From JAHJHG01 sp964463425 (GTDB taxonomy: Bacteria > Patescibacteriota > Microgenomatia > UBA8517), in assembly GCA_964463425.1 (NCBI GenBank), contig CAYXBV010000006.1, positions 1-46,636 on the forward strand: a stretch of DNA of 46,636 nucleotides, given 5' to 3'. Below the pieces are notes generated by a model, which saw only the letters and a list, made by a program, of their open reading frames with translations, had not been told where the DNA came from and did not search any database. Shown here in pieces: positions 7,983 through 16,552 of this stretch. How positions within the stretch are numbered: position 1 is the first letter of the stretch; each line of letters begins with the position of its first letter. Made by a program: the position numbers and the translations under genes.

Positions 7983-9260
7983 TTAAATCATGGCACGCAG
8001 AATCCAGAAAAGTGAATTATACGGCAAAGTAGTCGTTGGATTAAAAAGTGCATATATGAACAACGTCCAAAACGAAATAATAAAAGCTTTTGCATATTGA
8101 TCCTTTTGTTTCCCAAATATGATACGCGAGTCTTCTTTGGCGAAATAGCCCAACACGCCAACATAAAAAAGCAGACTGATAATTCCTGTTTCCGACACCA
8201 CTTGGGCAAAAATATTGTGAGGATTAGTCGAGGCAATTTCGCTCTCTCGGTCTATCCAAGAAAACTGTGATTTGCCATTCATATTTCTTCCCGACAAGTA
8301 ATCTTCATAATTTCCCAGGCCCGCACCTGTAAACGGAAAAGCTAAGCCAATCTCAGTTGCCTTATCAAGGTTTTTGGAACGCACTAAAATTGTGCCAACA
8401 TCTTCTCTTTTGTTTTGAAATGTCAATCGATCAATAAAAGAAAATCCAAAAATCTCATTCAATATAATCGCCGTAAAATAAACAACCACTACTAGCGAGA
8501 ATAAGAAGCCTGCCCTAATTAGTATTTTTCTGCCTAAAAACAAAATAAAGGAAGCCAAAAACGCGAAGGCTAACATTAACATTCGTGTTCTAAAATTAGA
8601 AAACAAAGTGGTGGAGGCGATCAACAAAAATCCTAATAATATTAATATTCTTTGCTTAGGTTTTTTATATTTCATGGCAAGGACGAACAGGAACGGAACA
8701 ACAATTTCGTCGTAAGTTTCGACAAATATTCTCGCTCTTTGTATATTTATTTCTACTAATTCAAAATGAGGCTCATAGATAAAGACTTTGGCTAAGGACT
8801 GAAATAAACCAGTGGCCCAAAAAATAAACATTTGGTAAAAAAAACTAATCGCGGTAGTAAGTAAAAAAACAAAAATGATTTTTTTTCTCGCTTTGGGTAA
8901 GCCCAAGGCAACAAACAAGAAAAGTCCTGGAAAAACCACATCCTTATAGCGATAAAGAAAGCTCCCAAGACTAATGGCTGGAAATACTGAGATCGATTGA
9001 AATGCTAAATAAACAAGGAAAATACCGAATAGCAATTTGCCTTTTTTGGTAAATGGTGCCTTCTTCCCTAAAAACTGCTTAACAACGATAACCACAAACA
9101 ATACCAACACTACTATTCTGGCTATGCTGTGGGTAGTTAATAATGCACTTCTTATGGGAAAGAAAATATATATTGAAGGCAGTTTAATTAAAAACAAGCT
9201 CAAAAGAAACAACTTTTCCAAAAATGATTCTCTTGTTAATAATTTAATCTTTTGTTTCAT
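7983..9260 (-). CDS. O-antigen ligase / Wzy-like integral membrane protein
   Basis: About 425 aa from the ATG at 9260 (MKQKIKLLTRESFLEK). An in-frame ATG at 9293 exists, but the codons between read through the promoter-like TATATA region, so the shorter start is preferred. Roughly ten hydrophobic segments are spread over the length. The Wzy_C hallmark STNPHNIFAQVVSETGIISL lies in the large loop near the C-terminus, preceded by a GAGLGNYEDY-type segment. Such proteins join or polymerise lipid-linked oligosaccharides on the outer face of the membrane. It leads the operon with two glycosyltransferases and is divergent from the glycosyltransferase gene at 9300. Confidence 0.8.
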   Translation of the reverse strand: MKQKIKLLTRESFLEKLFLLSLFLIKLPSIYIFFPIRSALLTTHSIARIVVLVLFVVIVVKQFLGKKAPFTKKGKLLFGIFLVYLAFQSISVFPAISLGSFLYRYKDVVFPGLFLFVALGLPKARKKIIFVFLLTTAISFFYQMFIFWATGLFQSLAKVFIYEPHFELVEINIQRARIFVETYDEIVVPFLFVLAMKYKKPKQRILILLGFLLIASTTLFSNFRTRMLMLAFAFLASFILFLGRKILIRAGFLFSLVVVVYFTAIILNEIFGFSFIDRLTFQNKREDVGTILVRSKNLDKATEIGLAFPFTGAGLGNYEDYLSGRNMNGKSQFSWIDRESEIASTNPHNIFAQVVSETGIISLLFYVGVLGYFAKEDSRIIFGKQKDQYAKAFIISFWTLFIYALFNPTTTLPYNSLFWILRAMI

Positions 9261-9281
9261 TTGTTTGTCTGAGTATATAAT
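9252..9281 (+). promoter_or_regulatory. candidate promoter in divergent intergenic region
   Basis: TTGTTT (9252-9257), 18-base spacer, TATAAT (9276-9281), pointing into the glycosyltransferase gene at 9300. The -10 is perfect, the -35 moderate. The opposite strand also carries TATATA/TATACT in the same stretch, so the region may drive both operons. Confidence 0.45.
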
Positions 9282-9299
9282 AGACGGAAACACAGTTTA

Positions 9300-10442
9300 A
9301 TGAGAGAAATTTCAAAGATCATTGTTCTTGCTAAAAGTATTGATGGCGGCACTGGCACTTTTGTTGAAAGCTTACTTAAGCTAGCAAAACTACCAGAAAA
9401 AGGAACGTTAATTAAAACTCTCGTTTTAGAAAAGCCACAACATCGTCTTTTGAGCAAGGCCGCTAATAATTTTCACTTTTTCAAAACACAAGGTAAATAT
9501 CCTCAGAACTACACTCTTTCACTCTCAAATATTGTTGGTTTTCTGAAAGAGATCAGCTGGATCAATAAACAAATTGGAGAATTTGAACCTGATGTTCTTC
9601 TTGGTGTTGGTGTTCACGCCAACTTGCTATTAATGGTCCATAAAAAAATACTAAGAAGAAACACACCAGCCGTACTGACTACCCATATAGAATTAAATAA
9701 AACCCTTACCAAAAAATCATCTCCCCTGCTTAAAAACATATTAACAAAAATTATTACCTTCTTTTACAATCAAGCAGATATAAATGTCTGTGTTTCAAGA
9801 AAAGCATCCACAAGCTTAAAAACAAACTTCAAGCTCAAAAAAAGTCCAAAAGTCATATACAACGGAATAAAAACACCCACCAAGGTAAAATCGATTCCAC
9901 TTAACACAAAAGCCCCAGTCTTTATCACCGTTACCAGACTAACCACACAAAAGGCTATTGAAACTTTAATTGATGCCTTTAAAATATTTTCTGAAAAAGT
10001 GCCCAGTGGAAGGCTATTAATTGTTGGCGATGGTCCCGAAAAAACAAAACTTATCAAATATGCGAAAAATCTTCATTTAGAAAAGAAAATACAATTCACT
10101 GGATGGGTTAGCAACGTTAATCACTATTTAGCTAGAGCAAATATATTTACCCTCTCTTCAACAAGAGAAGGGCTACCATACGCTCTTCTTGAGGCCATGT
10201 CTCAAGGCAAACCCATTATTTCAACTAATGCCCCTACCGGCCCCTCTGAAATCCTAGATAATGGGAAATACGGCTTACTAATTCCTGTAGGTAATATACA
10301 AAAATTTGGCAAGGCTATGATTAGATTAGGAACAAATAAAAAGTTGTATCAAAAAATGTCGCGGTTGTCTCAACAAAGAAGCAGTGATTTCTCGGAAAAC
10401 AAAATGCTTGAAGGATACGAGAAAGTTTTCCTAAATCTATGA
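9300..10442 (+). CDS. glycosyltransferase family 4 protein
   Basis: 380 aa. The N-terminal Rossmann half begins with SKIIVLAKSIDGGTGTFVES, the glycine-rich acceptor loop typical of GT4. The C-terminal half has PVFITVTRLTTQKAIETLI, LLIVGDGPEKTKL and STREGLPYALLEAMSQGKPII (E-x7-E). No membrane segments. It overlaps the next glycosyltransferase gene by 4 bases, so the two are translationally coupled, and reads away from the ligase operon. Likely works on the same surface polysaccharide; sugar specificity is not predictable. Confidence 0.85.
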   Translation: MREISKIIVLAKSIDGGTGTFVESLLKLAKLPEKGTLIKTLVLEKPQHRLLSKAANNFHFFKTQGKYPQNYTLSLSNIVGFLKEISWINKQIGEFEPDVLLGVGVHANLLLMVHKKILRRNTPAVLTTHIELNKTLTKKSSPLLKNILTKIITFFYNQADINVCVSRKASTSLKTNFKLKKSPKVIYNGIKTPTKVKSIPLNTKAPVFITVTRLTTQKAIETLIDAFKIFSEKVPSGRLLIVGDGPEKTKLIKYAKNLHLEKKIQFTGWVSNVNHYLARANIFTLSSTREGLPYALLEAMSQGKPIISTNAPTGPSEILDNGKYGLLIPVGNIQKFGKAMIRLGTNKKLYQKMSRLSQQRSSDFSENKMLEGYEKVFLNL

Positions 10443-11533
10443 AGATCCTGCTTGATGCTCACGCTGCCATTGAAAAGAAAACTGGAATAGGTAGATATTG
10501 CGACAATCTAGTCACAGCATTATCTAAAAACAAAAAGGTCAAGGTCTGCCTATACTCCAACTTACCTAAGAGAAAAATATCACATGCTTATCGTAAATAC
10601 CCTTCATATAGCGCTCATTTTAAAAATGGATTTTACAGAGTGCTTTTAGGTCTCAGTCAGGCCACTAAAAAACTCCATCCCGACATCATTCATATCAACA
10701 ACTTTGCACCACTTATTAAAACTTGTCCTATTATTAATACCGTCCATGATGTCTGTTTTAAAACCTGCCCCTCCAAATACCCCCTTAAAACTCGAGTAAT
10801 TTTTGGTCTTTTTTTTCCTCGTTCGCTCCGACTAGCTGATGAAATTATTTGCGTATCAGAAACAACAAAGAAGAACTTAATGCGTCTGTATCCGGTCGAT
10901 GAGAGCAAAATTACCGTTATTCATGAGGCTTGTGACCCTGTTTTTAAGTATATTAAGAATGATAAAAACACAAAAGATAAAATCAGAAAGAAATTTGGAA
11001 TTAAAAAAGATTTTTTTCTCGTTGTCGGCAATATTGAAAAAAGGAAAAAGCCTTTTCAAATTCTAGAAGCCTTTAACAAATTAATAAAAGAAAACAACGA
11101 CGTGCAGCTTGTCTTTGCTGGACCAAATCTATTAAAAGATTTTCCACCCAGCGAAAGTGAGCGGCTCGTAAACAGCAATCATCTCAAAATATTAGGATAT
11201 ATCAGCAATAAAGACTTAAATTCTCTTTATAATAATGCGGCTGCTCTAATTTATGATTCTCACTGTGAAGGCTTTGGGCTTCCCCTGCTTGAGGCTATGA
11301 ATTGCCAAACTCCTATTATATGTAGCGACCTTAAGATCATGAGAGAAGTCGCGGCAAATGCAGCCATCTTTACCAAAAATAACAACGACTTGCATCAGGC
11401 TATGTCTAGCCTTCTCAAAGACAAAAAATTAAGAAACAGACTCATTTTTCAAGGTCGGAAAAGAGCAAAGTATTTTTCTTGGAAAAAAGTATCTAAAAAA
11501 ACAATTAAGGTTTACAAAAAAGCACTTTCTTAA
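10439..11533 (+). CDS. glycosyltransferase family 4 protein (mannosyltransferase-like)
   Basis: 364 aa GT-B enzyme. MKILLDAHAAIEKKTGIGRY matches the GIGRY-type N-terminal loop of WbdA/WbaZ-like mannosyltransferases. Later come FFLVVGNIEKRKKPFQILE, LVFAGPN and CEGFGLPLLEAMNCQTPII (E-x7-E). The start overlaps the preceding stop (ATGA). It resembles the product at 6901-7980 in layout, so the locus probably carries two related enzymes for successive linkages. Cytoplasmic; donor unknown. Confidence 0.85.
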   Translation: MKILLDAHAAIEKKTGIGRYCDNLVTALSKNKKVKVCLYSNLPKRKISHAYRKYPSYSAHFKNGFYRVLLGLSQATKKLHPDIIHINNFAPLIKTCPIINTVHDVCFKTCPSKYPLKTRVIFGLFFPRSLRLADEIICVSETTKKNLMRLYPVDESKITVIHEACDPVFKYIKNDKNTKDKIRKKFGIKKDFFLVVGNIEKRKKPFQILEAFNKLIKENNDVQLVFAGPNLLKDFPPSESERLVNSNHLKILGYISNKDLNSLYNNAAALIYDSHCEGFGLPLLEAMNCQTPIICSDLKIMREVAANAAIFTKNNNDLHQAMSSLLKDKKLRNRLIFQGRKRAKYFSWKKVSKKTIKVYKKALS

Positions 11534-11632
11534 ATATAATCATTATTCAACCTCTTCTTCATCTTTCGCTTGTTGACTAAATAGCTTTCAAGTAATATAA
11601 ATAGATAGCCAACCAAGCTAATATATAAAAAT

Positions 11633-13666
11633 ATGGCAAACACCCTAGAAAAAGTAGAAAAAATTATTCTTTACGCAACTGTTTTTTTAATTCCTCTGAT
11701 TGTTTTATCTCTTTTTTCAAATCCTCTTTCTGTTCCTAAATTAGCTATTCTTAGTTTTGGTGTTGGCTTAGCTTTATTCATCAGGGCCATACGAGTAATT
11801 CTAAAGGGCTCACTAGATTTCTCTTCTGGGAAATTTAATATCCCTGTTTTAATTTTACTGATCGCGTATCTTGTTTCCAGTATTTTGGTTACCCCAAATG
11901 CCATGGAAGCTTTTTTCGTGCCTGGAGTAACCACAGCTGTTATTGCCTCCGCGCTACTTTATTTTCTTATTTCTGGACTTGAAACCGAGGAAAAGAAAAC
12001 ACTTTCTTTGGTTGTATTCCTTTCTGGTGTTGCTTTGTCTGTAGTTTCTCTATTATTTTTCTCAAAAACATTCGAGTTTATCCCTCAACTACCTGCATAC
12101 ATGCAAAATGCTTTGTTTAATACTCTTGGTGGGCAATTACCAGTCGCTATGTATTTAATGGCCACCCTTCCCCTGGGAATAGGTTTTGTCATTTCTCAAA
12201 AAGACGCAGCCAAAAAAGCATTTCTTTCTCTAGCCACAGTCCTTTTAATTGTAGGTTTGGGAATTTCTATTTACAATCTCCTTCCGGGAAAGCCAGCTGA
12301 ACCCAAATTGCTTGATTTTGGCACCTCTTGGTCAGTTGCCATAGACACTATAAAAACATCACCCATCTTGGGAGCAGGAGCAGGGAATTACCTGTCTGCC
12401 TTTAATCAATTTCGTCCTTTGTCTTACAACCAAACCGGCAATTGGAACTTAAGATTTACCTCTGCAAGGAACTTTTATTTAACTGTTCTTACCGAAACAG
12501 GATTTTTGGGAATAACAGCCCTACTACTTATTGCCATCGAAGTCTTTAAACGTTTGAAAAGTATTTTCAAGAAAAACAAAGATATTTCTATAGACAAAAC
12601 AATAGAAGAGTATTCAATATTACTTTCACTGACCATGCTCCTGATTAGCTTTATATTTTTCGCCGCCGTCCAAACACACATTGTCCTTCTATTTGTTCTT
12701 TTAGCCTTAAACTCTAAAGGGAAAAGAATAAAACTAAACCTATCTGCGCAGGCAACTGATGAAAAAAATATTTCATCCGTTTCATTGGCGACTCGACTTC
12801 CCGCTTTTCTTGTTGGTGTCCCTATTATTGTTGGTTTAATTGTTTTTGGAATCTTTTCAAGCCGAGCTCTAACTGCTGAGGCAAAATACAAAAAGGGACT
12901 TGATGCCCTAGCTCAAAATAATGGAGGGGTTACTTATGAGTTATTCCGCGAGGCAATAAGTATTAATCCATATGTTGATCGCTATCATGCAAGTTATTCT
13001 CAAGTTAACTTGGCTCTCGCAAACACCATTGCCCAAAATGAAGACATTACTGACCAAGATCGAGAAACAATTACCCAACTTATTGAACAAGCAATTAGAG
13101 AAGCAAAAGCAACGGTTACTCTAAACCCCCAAAGAGCTGGAAACTGGGAAGTTCTGGCCAGAACCTATCAGGCCATTACCCCCTTTGCTGAAGGAGCGGA
13201 TCAATTTACGATACAAACTTTTAATCAAGCTGTCGCTCTGGACCCAATTAATCCCGATTTAAGAATATCTTTGGGTGGCACATTCTATGCTCTTGGTGAC
13301 TACGACAATGCCATAGACGCCTTTAAGTTGGCAGTTCTTGCGAAATCTGACCATGCCAACGCTCACTATAACCTAGCCTTTGCATATCGAGAAAAAGGTG
13401 AGATCGAAAAGGCCATCCAAGAAATGACCATTGTTCTTTCCTTGGCGAACAAAGAATCCGACGATTATGAGTTGGCCAAAATTGAACTTGAAAACCTAGA
13501 GAAAAGAAGAGTTCCAGCAGAAAGCGAAAGCGGCGAAAACTTAACTCCTCCACAAGAAGCCGAAGAACCTGTCATCACCCCACCACTTGAACTACCCATT
13601 GAAGCTGAGCCACCTGTTGTGCCGGTAGTTTCCCCTTCTCCGACTCCAACACCAACTACCGAATAG
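11633..13666 (+). CDS. O-antigen ligase/polymerase-like membrane protein with C-terminal TPR domain
   Basis: 677 aa. The N-terminal ~370 residues hold about ten membrane helices with the ligase-type loop GAGAGNYLSAFNQFRPLS then RNFYLTVLTETGFLGI. A final helix (~391-409) leads to an extracytoplasmic TPR region (~420-620; PINPDLRISLGGTFYALGDY, then a unit with HANAHYNLAFAYREKGEIEK). The C-terminal ~55 residues are Glu/Pro-rich and end in a Ser-Pro-Thr tail, possibly reaching into the cell wall. The Wzy_C plus TPR architecture is known from polysaccharide polymerases and ligases; which reaction applies here is open. It stands 99 bases after the glycosyltransferase pair and no clear RBS is seen. 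Confidence 0.8.
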   Translation: MANTLEKVEKIILYATVFLIPLIVLSLFSNPLSVPKLAILSFGVGLALFIRAIRVILKGSLDFSSGKFNIPVLILLIAYLVSSILVTPNAMEAFFVPGVTTAVIASALLYFLISGLETEEKKTLSLVVFLSGVALSVVSLLFFSKTFEFIPQLPAYMQNALFNTLGGQLPVAMYLMATLPLGIGFVISQKDAAKKAFLSLATVLLIVGLGISIYNLLPGKPAEPKLLDFGTSWSVAIDTIKTSPILGAGAGNYLSAFNQFRPLSYNQTGNWNLRFTSARNFYLTVLTETGFLGITALLLIAIEVFKRLKSIFKKNKDISIDKTIEEYSILLSLTMLLISFIFFAAVQTHIVLLFVLLALNSKGKRIKLNLSAQATDEKNISSVSLATRLPAFLVGVPIIVGLIVFGIFSSRALTAEAKYKKGLDALAQNNGGVTYELFREAISINPYVDRYHASYSQVNLALANTIAQNEDITDQDRETITQLIEQAIREAKATVTLNPQRAGNWEVLARTYQAITPFAEGADQFTIQTFNQAVALDPINPDLRISLGGTFYALGDYDNAIDAFKLAVLAKSDHANAHYNLAFAYREKGEIEKAIQEMTIVLSLANKESDDYELAKIELENLEKRRVPAESESGENLTPPQEAEEPVITPPLELPIEAEPPVVPVVSPSPTPTPTTE

Positions 13667-13768
13667 TTACTTCTTTGAAGCCATAGAAGAAGATTGTTTT
13701 TCCTTATTTATCATCTTCGTTGCCTCCTTGTATCCGCGAACTCTAGTAAAACGAATTGAAAATAAAGG

Positions 13769-13797
13769 TTGATATTTCTGTTTATTTTTTGTATATA
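13769..13797 (+). promoter_or_regulatory. sigma70-type promoter for the 154-aa membrane protein
   Basis: TTGATA (13769-13774), exactly 17 bases, TATATA (13792-13797). The predicted start near 13804 gives a leader of ~14 bases before the GTG at 13818. Confidence 0.5.
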
Positions 13798-13817
13798 TAT
13801 TTAAGTAGATAGAAATT

Positions 13818-14282
13818 GTGAAAAAAGAATATACATTAATCTTTATTGTTGGCCTTTTTCTTCTGGCCTATGTACTTGATGCTGTTGTTGATCCCCTTGG
13901 TATTGTTTTATCTTCGCCATATAAATATATTGATCCGAGTATTTACTCTCAATATCCTTTTACAGGAGCCTCTATTGTTATTAAATCTTTGGGAATATTT
14001 TTGACCCCTTTGTTTTTCTTGTCATTTATGGAAAAGCAATATACCGCCAAAGGTCTTATTCTGTTGATTGTCGCTGGATTAACACAGCTCTATGGCATTC
14101 AAGAGCTAGCAACGGGCGCCAACCTACTTCCCATTGAATGGGCTGTTTCCTTAGCTCTAGGAGGCGCTGCTCTTCTCGCACCAATGGTTCTTTACTTTAT
14201 AAAGGGCACTTTTTCTTCGGTTACCAAAACGATCGCCGGAACAGACTTAGACGAAGACTCATTCGAAGAAAATCTGGAATAG
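13818..14282 (+). CDS. hypothetical four-helix membrane protein
   Basis: 154 aa from a GTG start (MKKEYTLIFIVGLFLL). Hydrophobic segments at about 5-30, 50-70, 78-95 and 108-130. Between the first two lies a polar loop SSPYKYIDPSIYSQYPF. The C-terminus is acidic (GTDLDEDSFEENLE). I do not recognise the family. It is preceded by a good promoter and is convergent with the LytR_C gene, whose stop lies 2 bases away. That it is a real gene is supported by the promoter, membrane pattern and uninterrupted length. Confidence 0.65.
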   Translation: MKKEYTLIFIVGLFLLAYVLDAVVDPLGIVLSSPYKYIDPSIYSQYPFTGASIVIKSLGIFLTPLFFLSFMEKQYTAKGLILLIVAGLTQLYGIQELATGANLLPIEWAVSLALGGAALLAPMVLYFIKGTFSSVTKTIAGTDLDEDSFEENLE

Positions 14283-14284
14283 CC

Positions 14285-14953
14285 TTATTCCCCTAATATA
14301 ATTCTCGCTGAAGCGTCAGAATCCTCAAGCTCTCCCGAAATTGAAGAAATATCAAGCTCGCTTTCAACATCTTCCAGCAGTGCTTCTACTAATTCCTCAA
14401 CTTCCGGGTCAACATATAATTCGTTGCCAACTGTATCTTCGGCATTGCCAGTTTCCAATACTTCATAGCCTAAAGCCTCAAATATCTCAGTCGCATCGCC
14501 TGCTGCTCCAGCCACACCGGAACCATTCAAAATCTCAAGGGTAATTTCTTCTCTTTCTAGTTGGACCAAAGTCGGAGCAGTTGTCGGCTCTACCGACGTT
14601 TCTTCTTCAAAGGTAATTTTCTCTTGAGCTGTTTTTTCAGAATATCGGCTGGTGAGATAGAAAATCCAACCCGTTGCACCAAAAATAATCAGGACAACAA
14701 TCATTCCTGTCTTAAATAATTTTTTGTTTGTTTTCTCTAGGGGAACTTCTTCGCCTAAGGGTCTCTCGCTCAGAGTTTCTTCTGTTTCAGAAGAAAGGCT
14801 TTGATCTTCTTTTTCAGGTACTTGTTTCAAATCCTCCGTAACCGATTCTTCTTTGGAGTCAACCTCCTCTACAACTATTTTCTTTTCCGTATGGGGAACT
14901 TCAATATTTTCTTTCTCTTCCTCTTTTAAAGTTGTCTTTTTTTTGGCAGCCAT
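14285..14953 (-). CDS. membrane protein with C-terminal LytR_C domain
   Basis: 222 aa. Residues 1-80 are a highly charged, Glu-rich cytoplasmic part starting MAAKKKTTLKEEEKE. One membrane helix follows (~83-100, MIVVLIIFGATGWIFYL). Outside is a short linker and a LytR_C-type domain from ~128 (ITLEILNGSGVAGAAGD, EALGYEVLETGNAED). LytR_C domains occur at the end of LCP-family ligases and as stand-alone proteins such as this one; they are linked with cell-wall glycopolymer attachment. No LCP catalytic domain is present here. Its neighbourhood, beside the polysaccharide locus, fits. Confidence 0.75.
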   Translation of the reverse strand: MAAKKKTTLKEEEKENIEVPHTEKKIVVEEVDSKEESVTEDLKQVPEKEDQSLSSETEETLSERPLGEEVPLEKTNKKLFKTGMIVVLIIFGATGWIFYLTSRYSEKTAQEKITFEEETSVEPTTAPTLVQLEREEITLEILNGSGVAGAAGDATEIFEALGYEVLETGNAEDTVGNELYVDPEVEELVEALLEDVESELDISSISGELEDSDASARIILGE

Positions 14954-15035
14954 ATGTTTTTCTAACCTAAAAATATAGTACTACAAATTTTTATTACTTG
15001 TCTACATAAAGGTTCCTTATCATATTACGCCAAAA

Positions 15036-15055
15036 CCACTAATACGAATTAGTGG
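15036..15055. repeat. 8-bp inverted repeat with 4-base loop
   Basis: CCACTAAT and ATTAGTGG separated by ACGA. Read on the minus strand the hairpin is followed by TTTT, so it might end transcripts coming from the tatA side; no long T-run is present. It lies between the divergent LytR_C gene and the first tatA. Confidence 0.35.
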
Positions 15056-15188
15056 AGCAATTATTACTAGTGACAGAGAAAACAAAAAACGATATTGAAG
15101 GCAAGGACAAGAAAAAGCATGAAGAGGACTCCTCTTGACTATTTGCCACTAAATAAGTAAACATTAACTAGTAAGGAGGTGGTAGTAA

Positions 15189-15341
15189 GTGATCAAGAAC
15201 ATAGGAACAACCGAATTAATCATCATTGCTCTAATTTTAATACTCCTCTTTGGTGGCAAAAAGATACCTGAGTTCATAAAGGGTGTCGGAGAGACTGTCA
15301 AAAAAATCCTTAAAACATCAAAAGACGAAAAAAAGGAATAA
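15189..15341 (+). CDS. tatA: TatA/E family twin-arginine translocase subunit, copy 1
   Basis: 50 aa from a GTG start at 15189, placed by the strong Shine-Dalgarno AAGGAGGTGG (15172-15181). Features of TatA: IGTTELIIIALILILLFGGKK forms the single membrane helix, then the Phe-Gly hinge (FGG), KKIPEF, and the amphipathic helix with KGVGETVKKI, then a Lys/Glu tail. TatA oligomers form the pore that moves folded twin-arginine substrates across the membrane. At 50 aa it is shorter than most TatA proteins (~60-90). A second copy follows 49 bases downstream. No tatC is in the window. Confidence 0.85.
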   Translation: MIKNIGTTELIIIALILILLFGGKKIPEFIKGVGETVKKILKTSKDEKKE

Positions 15342-15390
15342 GGGGTAATGTTTAAAACCCACTGGATAACAAAAAGGGAGGTAAGACGTA

Positions 15391-15552
15391 ATGTTTAAAA
15401 CAATTGGATCAACAGAACTTTTAATAATTGTCATAATATTACTTATTCTATTTGGAGGAAGAAAGCTTCCTGAGCTCGGAAAAGGTATCGGAGAATCTGT
15501 AAAGGAATTTAAAAAGTCTACAAAAAAAGAACCTAAAAAGAAAAAGAAGTAA
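15391..15552 (+). CDS. tatA: TatA/E family twin-arginine translocase subunit, copy 2
   Basis: 53 aa, ATG 15391, with RBS AAAGGGAGGT upstream. MFKTIGSTELLIIVIILLI is the membrane helix, followed by LFGGRKLPELGKGIGESVKEF, the textbook FG-(x)-LPELG(R/K)xxG motif, and a Lys tail (KKEPKKKKK). The better match to consensus suggests this is the main TatA. It is in tandem with copy 1. The 50 bases between them contain a second ATGTTTAAAAC at 15347 that repeats the start of this gene, a trace of the duplication. Confidence 0.9.
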   Translation: MFKTIGSTELLIIVIILLILFGGRKLPELGKGIGESVKEFKKSTKKEPKKKKK

Positions 15553-15637
15553 TTCCTTTGCCTACATCTCTACTTGTATTAATAATGCCATTTGTTATTT
15601 GGTCAACATGTCTATTTTGACCTTATCCCCCATCAAG

Positions 15638-16144
15638 CTAGCTAAAGAACAAGAGGTGTTTTGACCACACATCTGAAACTAAATCACCAAAATTGGACAG
15701 GGTTCTTCCGGAATAGTCCCACACGGCTGTAGAAATCTCTCCAGTTGTGGGAGCGGTCGACGACGCTTCAACTTCGAAACTTTTGTCTAGACATAAATAA
15801 TCGGTTCCGGCAATACAACAAACCTGAGTCCGATAAACGTCGGTTGTAGCAGGAGCCGTAAAATCGTGGTAATACCATCCATTTGCGGCACTAGTCATTG
15901 ATTGTCCATTCAGGTGCAAGGATCCGTCAGGATATCTACTAGTAATGGAACAGGTAGCCGTCGTTATTGGAACATAATAATCATCATAAAGAAATTCGCC
16001 TATTGTGCAACTACTGCTCGCGGTACAGTCTTGAGGACTTCTTGCCGAGGCCAATGTGTTCCGGGGGAAAACAAGGGCCCCAGCAAGAGCAGAAACAGCA
16101 ATTGCCACAAACACTTGTCTTCTGATTGTTTGGGCAGCTATCAT
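15638..16144 (-). CDS. secreted protein with possible twin-arginine signal
   Basis: 168 aa. The N-terminus MIAAQTIRRQVFVAIAVSAL is a signal peptide with an RR pair followed by a hydrophobic core and an alanine-rich cleavage region (~NTLASA). TIRRQVF resembles but does not match S-R-R-x-F-L-K. The mature part is Ser/Thr-rich with several Cys (CTASSSCTIGEF, CCIAGTDYLC) and ends with AVWDYSGRTLSNFGDLVSDVW, a motif I associate with secreted CPR proteins, where it often repeats. Here there is one copy, then the stop. The gene follows tatA copy 3 by 7 bases on the same strand, so it could be a Tat substrate (inference). GC content is visibly higher than in the neighbours (~50% in sampled lines). 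Confidence 0.6.
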   Translation of the reverse strand: MIAAQTIRRQVFVAIAVSALAGALVFPRNTLASARSPQDCTASSSCTIGEFLYDDYYVPITTATCSITSRYPDGSLHLNGQSMTSAANGWYYHDFTAPATTDVYRTQVCCIAGTDYLCLDKSFEVEASSTAPTTGEISTAVWDYSGRTLSNFGDLVSDVWSKHLLFFS

Positions 16145-16151
16145 ATATTAC

Positions 16152-16298
16152 CTACATTTTCTCTTTCGTAACTCGCCGTAGTTCGGAGACGGACTCTCCA
16201 ACTCCCCGTGCGAGCTCAGGCAGTTTTTTACTGCCAAAGAGAACAAAAAGCATCACAGCTATTACTCCTAGCTCTGTTGCTCCTATGTTATTTAACAT
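16152..16298 (-). CDS. tatA: TatA/E family twin-arginine translocase subunit, copy 3
   Basis: 48 aa from ATG 16298. A GGAGG lies 11 bases upstream; a GTG four codons earlier overlaps it and is less likely. MLNNIGATELGVIAVMLFVL is the membrane helix; FGSKKLPELARGVGESVSEL is the hinge and amphipathic helix, a good TatA match. It lies upstream of the secreted protein and points against copies 1 and 2. Its sequence is as distant from them as they are from a generic TatA, so it is not a recent copy. Possibly dedicated to the neighbouring substrate. Confidence 0.85.
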   Translation of the reverse strand: MLNNIGATELGVIAVMLFVLFGSKKLPELARGVGESVSELRRVTKEKM

Positions 16299-16401
16299 GC
16301 AGTCAATCACCTCCGTTCTATTATTTAGTTGCTGGGTTTCCAACAGGTAAAACCAAAATGTTTTGTTGGGCAGGATTTTCCGTGAAAACCCAGCTATATC
16401 C

Positions 16402-16431
16402 AGTATTCACTGTTATTTGATATATTGTCAA
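16402..16431 (-). promoter_or_regulatory. candidate promoter for tatA copy 3 operon
   Basis: On the minus strand: perfect TTGACA (16426-16431), 18-base spacer, AATACT (16402-16407, 4 of 6). Predicted leader about 95 bases. The -35 is strong, the -10 modest. Confidence 0.35.
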
Positions 16432-16552
16432 GGGGTATTTTCTATCTAATTAATCTTATCATAATCTTATCATGTTTTGCATATTTAGCCTCAGTTTATA
16501 AATACTTATACTAAATTGACTCCATGATGTGATTATGATACATTCTTGTTGC

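Noticed and set aside
15070..15138. A 22-codon GTG-started frame upstream of the first tatA
   Set aside because: No ribosome binding site, highly charged low-complexity product, and a hairpin AAGAGGACTCCTCTT at its end; too little to support a gene.
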